Both the position numbers and the translations under genes were made by a program. A stretch of DNA of 10,786 nt from Marinospirillum sp. (GTDB taxonomy: Bacteria; Pseudomonadota; Gammaproteobacteria; Pseudomonadales; Halomonadaceae): assembly GCF_014859565.1 (NCBI RefSeq), contig NZ_JACUUA010000122.1:1-10786 (forward strand), read 5' to 3'. The stretch's first letter is position 1, and every line of letters starts with the position of its first letter. The notes beneath the pieces were generated by a model. It had not been told where the DNA came from, did no database searches, and saw only the letters and a program-made list of their open reading frames with translations. Below, piece after piece: positions 5,901 through 10,786 of the stretch.

Positions 5901-8575
5901 GGGGGGTAGGTATCGAAAATACCACCATGAATGCAACAGGTGATATCCATATTGAAGGTCAAGGTGGTGGACAAAGTGCGGGGTCTAATGGCGGTCAAAA
6001 TCATGGCATTCGCATGGATGCAAACTCACATTTAACTGCAAGTGGTGCAGGAAATATCACCCTGATTGGTGCAGGTGGAGGTAATGCCAGCATTACAGCA
6101 AACACTGATAATGATGGTATCAGGCTCGACGGAGGTAAGCTGACCACCGCAAGCGGTGAAATTACCCTGCAGGGTACGGCAGGTTTGCATGGAAGCTCGG
6201 AGGGCGTGAATCTAAACTCAGGAAATGTAAACAACCTGATCCAAAGTACAGAAGGTGGTGATATAACAATCATCGCTGATACCCTCACTATATCCAGCAA
6301 TCAAAGACTTGCCTCGACAGGACATCTGGTGGTTAAACCACTGAGCACGTCCACGGGCATTGGTATCGGTGGTGCAGCGGGGAGCTTGCAGTTGGCATCC
6401 AGCTATCTTGATACCAACTTTGTTAACGGCTTCTCCAATATCATTATTGGTAGTGAGACAGCCGGTAATATCACGGTTGGCGGTTCGACCACCTATCGTG
6501 ACAACCTGACATTAAAAACCGCTGGTGATATCACCATGAATGCCAGCTCCAGCCTGACCGGTGCTTCAGGTGAAGATGCCTCACTGGTTTTCTGGGCCGA
6601 TGCGGATGGTTCGGGGGCAGGTTCGATTTATCTGATGGATGGCTCCTCCATCACCACCAATGGTGGCCATCTCTGGATGGGTGGTGGTTCTGGCTCTATT
6701 ACCTGGAACGGGCTGACAGTAGGTGATGGTTATGCCATGGCGGGCACAACGCACACCGGACTAAACGTTTCCGGGTTGGTGAATGGTATCTCCATTGATA
6801 GAAGCAACATCAATACACAAGGTGGAGATATTGCTCTCAAGGGTAAAAGTGTCAATCAGCGCAGTGGCATTTACATTGAATCGAGCCTGCTGGATTCAGC
6901 TACTGGCGATATCAATGTTTCTGGTATCAGCAATAACAGTGCAGGTGGTGGCTGGCGATATGGTGTACTGTTGGGTACGTTAGTCAGTGGTAACACCCTT
7001 GCAATGCGATCGACTACGGGTGATATCACCATTAACGGTGTCTCGTCCGGAACGACAGGAAACCACGGTGCCGGTGTTGGACTTTATTCCTTCAATCAAC
7101 CCAATACGTTGGTATCGATTGAGTCAGTCAGTGGTGATATTCACGTTACGGGCGCTGCAAACGCTGTTCATGACGGTCATTATGGTGGCATCTTCTTTTT
7201 TGGGAGCGATGGCACAGAGCGGATTGTTTCGCAAAGTGGTCACATCACCCTGACAGGTACCTCGACCAACCCACTTGTGGCTGGGATCAATGTCCACCCT
7301 GGCAACACTACCAGCAGCATCGGTTTTGATGGTACCCATGCCTTCACAGGTGATATCACGCTCGATTCCAACACTTTTATCAACTTTGAAGGAGCCGTCA
7401 CGGCCAACAGGCTGAACCTGTTGGGTTCAGGTGTGAACTACACGCTGCAGAACACGCAAAACAACGTCAATGTATTGACCGCCCATACGGGGAGTGTGAG
7501 TTTCACGAACAGTGGCGCACTTGAGTTAGGCCATATCTCTACTAGCGGTAAAATGGATATTGCGACTCAAACCGGTAACCTGACCATTAATGGCAACCTT
7601 GCGTCTGGTTCTTCGGCAGCCGACGCCATTATCCTGAATGCAGGGCGGGGTGTTGCAGCTGGAACAGCCAGCGGCGGTAATACCATCCATCAGATTGGCA
7701 AGATCACCACCGGTGCTGGCGGACGCGCTGTGCTTTATACCGGTAGCGTAGCTGGCAGCAGTGGTGTCACGGATCTGGTGGGTTCTGGTTCGGGCAATTT
7801 CCGCTATAACAGTAATGCTACAACGACTCAGTACACTACAGCCTTGGGCAGCTCGGGCCTTTATGCCATTTACCGTGAACAGCCGACAGTTACTGTCACA
7901 GCCCGTGATGACAACAAAATCACAGATGCAACTCCTTATTCAGGCGGCAATGGTGTTGATATAACTGGGTTGGTTAATGGTGATGCTGAGTCGGTTCTGA
8001 CGGGTGCGCTGGTGTATTCGGGTGACAGCCAGGGAGCTATAGAAGAAGGCAGTTATGTCTTGACGCCAGGCGGTTTGAGCAATGGTCTGGGATATGCTGT
8101 TGCTTTTGCAGATGGCACTTTGCAGATTACTGCAGCTCCACCGGTGACACCGCCGCCATTACCACCTTCTGAACCAGAAGCAACACCCTCTGAACCAGAA
8201 GCATCAGCCGTTGAAGTGCCAACGCAACCGCTTGAAACCACACGTACGCTGGTCAGTCAGGTGAACCAGCCTGCTGGCATCCTTTCCTCTGATCAGCGTC
8301 TTCAGTTAAATCCAGATGGCTCAGGTCTGGATCAGGCTGTGATGCTGGCCACTCAACGTGGTGGTGAAATGCCAACTGGTATTCGCCGCGTGGCGGATCA
8401 ACGCGTCGGCACCATGGAAGTGGTGGAGGTGAATACTCGCGAGCTGGTTGCTGAAGAAATCAGCAGTGCAGATCTGGATCGTATTTTACTGGCTCAGGCA
8501 CGTCAGCCTGGTCAGCAGCGCATTTTTCTGGTTGATGGTGGTGTGAATGCAGCAGAAGGCGGTGATGATGAATAA
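2933..8575 (+). CDS. Two-partner secretion exoprotein (TpsA), filamentous-haemagglutinin type with GLUG and MBG-like domains
   Basis: Large secreted protein of 1880 residues, exported by Sec and then through the TpsB partner encoded next. The N-terminus is an extended signal peptide (ESPR: MNTIFRLVWN, W16, VASE 18-21) with a hydrophobic core 38-49 and likely cleavage near LFA-N (53/54). About 54-175 is the TPS/haemagglutination-activity domain with the hallmark NPNG (137-140). NGGDGGFIET (315-324) and GTWLIDPTDFTI (347-358) are common in FHA-type proteins. Gly/Asn/Thr-rich beta-helix repeats follow, with six GLUG-type cores at 567-734 and a duplicated module starting near 830 and 1191. An MBG-like domain (about 1652-1734) precedes a proline-rich hinge (1736-1756) and an acidic, non-repetitive tail ending GGDDE. 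There is no cysteine in the whole protein. No toxin domain or VENN motif is visible, so an adhesin or biofilm role is more likely than contact-dependent inhibition; the ligand is unknown. Confidence 0.93.
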   Translation: MNTIFRLVWNASKGMWQVASELSSSRTRQKIRRSGHTLLAAGSLLLVSSQLFANSLPSGGQVTLGQGQINQQSGHMVIDQSSNKMAIDWQSFSIGKGNSVTFNQPGRDAVALNRVIGSDVSSIQGALNANGQVFLINPNGVVFSTTAQINVGGLVASTLNISNEDFAAGRYRFEGDSNAAIINQGQIQVDEGGYVALIAASIENTGSITASQGSVLLGAGRRVLLDLGGPVKLEIEEAAIDALIEQGGAIRADSGTVLLTAQAAGELTRTVINHTGTTEARTLSRDHGTGTIKLLGGMDHDRIDVAGRLDASAPNGGDGGFIETSAAKVQIAADVQITTLTDQGQAGTWLIDPTDFTISKGDGIQSASGIGATTLQNNLATTSVEIQTVAAGSERGNINVDADVQWAENKLTLTAHGDILINATLTATGSAELALNHGWNGNAASPTYGNNNSHLIVHGRVDLSEAFANTLAINGQNYTILRNQSEVASMSSGLNGHYVLGGNLDFSGSWTPIGTFTGRFDGLGNQIHDLVVNHNASGAGLFGNTNGAALSNLRLVGVNVTNSGGGVGALVGNATNTSVNNVHASGAVTSTRAADAAADAGGLVGYQVGGTIHLSSTDVEVTANGRNVGGLVGDATSSTKIENSFALGNVKTLGNQGNVGGLVGALRNGSSISNSYAKGDVAAQLNNTAGGSQVTGVGGLVGEIRNTDATVTNSYASGIVTTTGTGDPKGGLIGKNAQGDGSNVVTSYWVNGLSTSAGGTQITSNETNASSYGFSDFGSNWVMLEGYATPFLKAQGSDALMLNRNLVFESAIDLTLNQNFNSVSVLGEATLTLKAQRDVVFAPGRAVTSSGGQLNLVLWSDSDGNDSGGILFDTGSAILTRNGHLWMGGGAGSTSWNGLTVGNSYAANLNTSIADPAVNDTYAGINVIGATLNAGSGDLYMSGKSFQTTYRFGVGARFNGGNTITANNITIHGIGSSNAATAGDTNRGNWGVGIENTTMNATGDIHIEGQGGGQSAGSNGGQNHGIRMDANSHLTASGAGNITLIGAGGGNASITANTDNDGIRLDGGKLTTASGEITLQGTAGLHGSSEGVNLNSGNVNNLIQSTEGGDITIIADTLTISSNQRLASTGHLVVKPLSTSTGIGIGGAAGSLQLASSYLDTNFVNGFSNIIIGSETAGNITVGGSTTYRDNLTLKTAGDITMNASSSLTGASGEDASLVFWADADGSGAGSIYLMDGSSITTNGGHLWMGGGSGSITWNGLTVGDGYAMAGTTHTGLNVSGLVNGISIDRSNINTQGGDIALKGKSVNQRSGIYIESSLLDSATGDINVSGISNNSAGGGWRYGVLLGTLVSGNTLAMRSTTGDITINGVSSGTTGNHGAGVGLYSFNQPNTLVSIESVSGDIHVTGAANAVHDGHYGGIFFFGSDGTERIVSQSGHITLTGTSTNPLVAGINVHPGNTTSSIGFDGTHAFTGDITLDSNTFINFEGAVTANRLNLLGSGVNYTLQNTQNNVNVLTAHTGSVSFTNSGALELGHISTSGKMDIATQTGNLTINGNLASGSSAADAIILNAGRGVAAGTASGGNTIHQIGKITTGAGGRAVLYTGSVAGSSGVTDLVGSGSGNFRYNSNATTTQYTTALGSSGLYAIYREQPTVTVTARDDNKITDATPYSGGNGVDITGLVNGDAESVLTGALVYSGDSQGAIEEGSYVLTPGGLSNGLGYAVAFADGTLQITAAPPVTPPPLPPSEPEATPSEPEASAVEVPTQPLETTRTLVSQVNQPAGILSSDQRLQLNPDGSGLDQAVMLATQRGGEMPTGIRRVADQRVGTMEVVEVNTRELVAEEISSADLDRILLAQARQPGQQRIFLVDGGVNAAEGGDDE
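4631..5134 (+). repeat. GLUG-type repeats inside TpsA
   Basis: Six copies of a core [V/A/K]-G-[G/A]-L-[V/I]-G occur in TpsA at residues 567-572, 600-605, 628-633, 659-664, 697-702 and 729-734, spaced 28-38 residues. Most are followed by an NS[F/Y]A-x-G-x-V strand (for example NSYAKGDV and NSYASGIV). The segment before them, FTGRFDGLGNQIHDL (517-531), is the usual lead-in of GLUG regions. GLUG repeats are known from bacterial surface adhesins. A hand count gives about 46% GC over 4801-5100, against about 59% over 9361-9540 in tpsB. Confidence 0.82.
5498..5650 (+). repeat. Duplicated TpsA module, copy 1 core
   Basis: Encodes residues 856-906, which align without gaps to residues 1218-1268 (6584-6736) with 31 of 51 positions identical by hand count. 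The shared core is HLWMGGGxGSxxWNGLTVG. Similarity at protein level extends to both sides, from about residue 830 to beyond 970, so this is the best conserved part of a larger duplicated beta-helix unit. Confidence 0.85.
6584..6736 (+). repeat. Duplicated TpsA module, copy 2 core
   Basis: Encodes residues 1218-1268, the second copy of the 51-residue segment at 5498-5650, about 362 residues further along. The flanks also match: NLTLKTAGDI before it resembles TLTLKAQRDV of copy 1, and GDIALKGKS after it resembles GDLYMSGKS. The nucleotide copies have clearly diverged, which indicates an old duplication. Confidence 0.85.
8168..8203 (+). repeat. Short tandem repeat in the proline-rich hinge of TpsA
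   Basis: TCTGAACCAGAAGCA occurs identically at 8168-8182 and 8189-8203, a 21-bp period encoding SEPEATP then SEPEAS. It follows PPVTPPPLPP, so this section is a flexible Pro/Glu hinge between the MBG-like domain and the C-terminal tail. Such in-frame repeats can change copy number and hinge length. Confidence 0.75.
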
Positions 8576-10712
8576 GTTGAATGCTTGCATCAAACCGCTG
8601 GTTGTCAGCTTTTTCCCTTTGACCTTGCTGGCAGCAGGTATTGCACAGGCACAGACGACACCGGATACCGGCCGTGTATTGCAGCAGTTGCCTGCACCGG
8701 TGGTGGCTCCTCTGCCAGAGCATGATACCGGCCTGGCTATTGAAGCGGCACCCCTGACCGAGTTGCCGCCGGGTGGTGATCAGCTGTTACTCGGTGGTGT
8801 GGCTTTTTCAGGTAACACGCGTTTCAGTGATGAGGAGCTGCTGGTTCTGTTGGCGGATGCCTTGGGGCAGTCTCTGGATCTGGCTGGTTTGCAGTCCCTG
8901 GCGAATCGGATCAGTGAGCATTACCGTCGTCAGGGCTACCCCTTTGCACGTGCTTATTTGCCGCCTCAGGAAGTGGCTGATGGTGGTGTATTGCAGATCC
9001 GTGTGCTGGAAGGGCGTTATGGGCAAGTCAAGGTAGAAGGTGATCCGGAACAGGTGGAAGGTTTAACACCCTATCTTGCGCCGCTGCAGCCGGGCGAACT
9101 GATTGATGCAGCACAGATGGAACGATCCATACTGTTGATGAGTGATCTGCCGGGCAGTCGTGTGGCTCCAATCATGCGACCGGGGCAGCAGCGTGGTGAA
9201 GGTGATCTGGTAGTGAGGGCGCTGGATGAGCCTCGGTATCATCTCGAGCTGGGGCTGGATAACCATGGTAACCGTTATACCGGTAACTGGCGAACTCATG
9301 CAGAGATACGCGCCAATCGTCTGTTGGTGATGGGTGATGAGCTGGCCTTGCGAGGCATGTACACCGAAGAGGGCATGTGGCTGGGTCGTCTGAGTTGGTC
9401 AAGGCCGCTGGGTGTATCCGGTTTGCGTGGCCAGGTCAGTGCAGCGCGAACAGATTATGAGCTGGGGCGTGAGCTGGCTTCCAGCGGCATCCGTGGTCAG
9501 GCTGATGTGTTTGGGGTGACAGTGACTTATCCACTGCATCGCAGTCAGCAATCCAACTTGCTGTTGTCGGGTGGTTATCAGTACAAGGCGCTGGACACTT
9601 ATATCCCCTCGCTGGGAAACGACGAAAAAAGCAGCCATGCCTTGCCACTGACGTTACAGTTTGATCGCCGTGATGCCTGGGGTGGGGGTGGCCTGTTTTA
9701 TGGCAGTCTGAGTTGGACACCTGGCCATCTGACACTGGATGCTGCTGATGCGGACTCACTGAATACTGCTGGTTTGTTTCACAAGGTGAGCCTGGAGTTG
9801 ACCAGACTGCAGCGTATTGATGAGCGTTATACCCTGTTTGGACGTCTGGCCAGTCAATGGACCAGTGGTAATCTGGACTCCTCGGAAGGCTTCTCCCTGG
9901 GCGGTGCCAACGCTGTGCGTGCTTACCCCTCGGGTGAAGCGGCCGGTGATCTGGGTTGGTTCGTTCAGTCGGAGCTGCGTTACAGCCTGACGGAGCAATG
10001 GACACCCTACCTGTTTGTTGATGCTGGCGGTGTGCGTGTGAATGCGAGTCCTACAGTCAGTTCCGGTGATCCGAGTCGTCATTTGTCTGGTGCCGGTCCG
10101 GGTGTGCGTTTCAGTCAGGGGCGCTGGAGCTTTGATACCTCACTGGCCTGGCGTATCAGCGGCGAAGAGGCAGAGGCTGAGGGCAAGGACCGCAACCTCC
10201 ACTTCTGGTTTTCGACCACTTACCAGTTTGCAGCACCTGTGACGCCCTGGCAGGAGCGTATGACGGAGCGGCCGTTATTGCCTGAGGTTGTCTCAACTCC
10301 TGCAGTTGCTGCGATAGAGGTGGAGGATGCTGGCCGGCCAGATATGGATCAGCAGGCTGTTCTTCTGGCGGGTGTGTTGTTTTCACTGGATGCCTGGGCC
10401 AATGCCTGGCGTGACCGTGACCCCGCTGGTTATCTGATCCTTTATGCAGAGACCTTTCGCTCTGCTGATGGTTTGGATCCTGCTCGATGGGAAAGGCAAC
10501 GTTATGTGCGCCTGTCACAACCTGATTTTATCGAGCTGGAATTGAAGAGCCTGGTAGTGGTGTTTGAAGGTGATCAGCGGGCGATTGCAACATTTGACCA
10601 AGGTTATGAATCCAATCGCTATTCCAGCCGTGTGCGTAAGGAGCTGGTATTGGAACATAACCCTTATGCTGGCTGGTTGATCGTCTCCGAGCGAATTCTG
10701 GCGCGTTATTGA
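8565..10712 (+). CDS. TpsB outer-membrane transporter (FhaC/ShlB family) with C-terminal NTF2-like domain
   Basis: Outer-membrane transporter of 715 residues that should secrete the TpsA encoded upstream. Residues 1-29 are a signal peptide (cleavage near AQA-Q), followed by a Pro-rich linker. The first POTRA domain spans about 73-150 (GVAFSGNTRFSDEEL, RRQGYPFARAYLP, GVLQIRVLEG) and a second POTRA-like domain about 152-220. The barrel runs from about 222 to the aromatic terminal strand NLHFWFSTTYQF ending at Phe555. The L6 tip motif is VRAYPSGEAAGD with Arg452, and LFVDAGGV (483-490) follows. The frame then continues through a linker into an NTF2-like domain, which FhaC and ShlB lack. GAAGG (8555-8559) precedes three in-frame ATGs; 8565 (5-nt spacing) or 8568 (8 nt) fits best, and 8547 would lie upstream of this site. 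The start overlaps the end of tpsA by 11 bp, which suggests translational coupling. Confidence 0.93.
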   Translation: MMNKLNACIKPLVVSFFPLTLLAAGIAQAQTTPDTGRVLQQLPAPVVAPLPEHDTGLAIEAAPLTELPPGGDQLLLGGVAFSGNTRFSDEELLVLLADALGQSLDLAGLQSLANRISEHYRRQGYPFARAYLPPQEVADGGVLQIRVLEGRYGQVKVEGDPEQVEGLTPYLAPLQPGELIDAAQMERSILLMSDLPGSRVAPIMRPGQQRGEGDLVVRALDEPRYHLELGLDNHGNRYTGNWRTHAEIRANRLLVMGDELALRGMYTEEGMWLGRLSWSRPLGVSGLRGQVSAARTDYELGRELASSGIRGQADVFGVTVTYPLHRSQQSNLLLSGGYQYKALDTYIPSLGNDEKSSHALPLTLQFDRRDAWGGGGLFYGSLSWTPGHLTLDAADADSLNTAGLFHKVSLELTRLQRIDERYTLFGRLASQWTSGNLDSSEGFSLGGANAVRAYPSGEAAGDLGWFVQSELRYSLTEQWTPYLFVDAGGVRVNASPTVSSGDPSRHLSGAGPGVRFSQGRWSFDTSLAWRISGEEAEAEGKDRNLHFWFSTTYQFAAPVTPWQERMTERPLLPEVVSTPAVAAIEVEDAGRPDMDQQAVLLAGVLFSLDAWANAWRDRDPAGYLILYAETFRSADGLDPARWERQRYVRLSQPDFIELELKSLVVVFEGDQRAIATFDQGYESNRYSSRVRKELVLEHNPYAGWLIVSERILARY
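10230..10709 (+). other. C-terminal extension of TpsB: linker plus NTF2-like (Cds6/SnoaL-type) domain
   Basis: The 160 residues after the terminal barrel strand form a linker (about 556-595) and a compact alpha/beta domain (about 596-715). The domain starts with a helix ending DAWANAWRDRDPAGYLILYA. It continues with FRS...WERQRYVRLSQPDFIELEL, then VVVFEGDQRAIATFDQGYES, SSRVRKELVLE and WLIVSERI. This order and the signature words (W-x-x-A-W-R-x-x-D, F-x-Q-x-Y-x-S, R-K-x-L-x-L, G-W-L-I-V-x-E) match NTF2-like domains of the Cds6 C-terminal type. An even-stranded barrel keeps its C-terminus in the periplasm, so the domain should be periplasmic. A catalytic role is not evident; a binding or scaffolding role is inference. 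Confidence 0.75.
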
Positions 10713-10786
10713 TGTGGTTCGGGTTCACCCAACAGCAAATCCCGGTGAACCTCGGCCAGGCGTTTGAGTTCCTGCCATACTGCTTC
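10706..10786 (-). CDS. C-terminal end of an unidentified minus-strand protein
   Basis: Reading the minus strand from the right edge gives an open frame of 26 residues, beginning EAVWQELKRLAEVHRDLLLG and ending EPEPHQ, with a TAA stop at 10708-10706. It looks like the end of a real gene: it stays open to the edge, has a helical charged composition, and its stop falls just past the tpsB stop, giving a 7-bp convergent overlap. The family is not recognised from so short a piece. Confidence 0.5.
   Translation of the reverse strand, partial: EAVWQELKRLAEVHRDLLLGEPEPHQ
10722..10751. repeat. 8-bp inverted repeat after tpsB
   Basis: GGTTCACC (10722-10729) pairs perfectly with GGTGAACC (10744-10751) across a 14-nt loop, starting 10 nt after the tpsB stop. 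No T-run follows on the plus strand, and the repeat lies inside the probable minus-strand coding end. It could slow or end transcription between the converging genes, but evidence for a true terminator is weak. Confidence 0.3.

Noticed and set aside
8133..8575. TpsA as a contact-dependent inhibition (CdiA-like) toxin
   Set aside because: There is no VENN-type motif or recognisable toxin domain at the C-terminus, and no small immunity gene follows; tpsB starts directly.
9915..9926. VRAY in place of the textbook VRGY/VRGF tip motif of loop L6
   Set aside because: The arginine is kept and VRAYP-x-GEA-x-GD is, from family knowledge, a frequent variant in adhesin-type TpsB proteins, so it does not suggest loss of function.
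9436..10005. Open frame on the minus strand inside tpsB (189 codons)
   Set aside because: The translation is rich in His, Pro, Arg and Cys and without domains, typical of the antisense of a GC-rich gene; the barrel motifs on the plus strand explain the region.

Overview
The window looks like chromosomal DNA of a gammaproteobacterium. The reasons are a Pseudomonas-type MurB C-terminus, short gene gaps, a moderate-to-high GC content outside one internal patch, and a FhaB/FhaC-type two-partner secretion (TPS) pair with an extended signal peptide. The genus cannot be assigned from the sequence alone.

Layout: the last 43 codons of murB (2-133) are followed, same strand, by a membrane sensor histidine kinase with a 7TMR-DISM sensory module (166-2103). 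It overlaps by 4 bp an OmpR-type response regulator (2100-2780). A 152-bp gap holds a perfect 15-bp inverted repeat and two small hairpins in front of a strong ribosome binding site. Then comes the main locus: a 1880-residue secreted TpsA exoprotein (2933-8575) overlapping its TpsB outer-membrane transporter (8565-10712). The right edge carries the C-terminal end of an unidentified minus-strand gene (10786-10706) that overlaps the end of tpsB tail to tail.

How the genes work together: TpsA carries an ESPR signal peptide, a TPS (haemagglutination-activity) domain, a long beta-helix with a GLUG-repeat section and a duplicated module, an MBG-like domain, a proline-rich hinge and a non-repetitive acidic tail. 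TpsB has a signal peptide, POTRA domains and a 16-strand-type barrel. The kinase/regulator pair next door probably senses an envelope or extracellular cue and may control the TPS genes; this is inferred from position only.

The most unusual element is at the end of TpsB. After the terminal barrel strand (ending in Phe555) the same reading frame continues for 160 residues through a linker into an NTF2-like domain resembling the Cds6/SnoaL-type fold. Barrel topology would place this domain in the periplasm, so the locus may encode a TPS transporter with a built-in periplasmic accessory domain.
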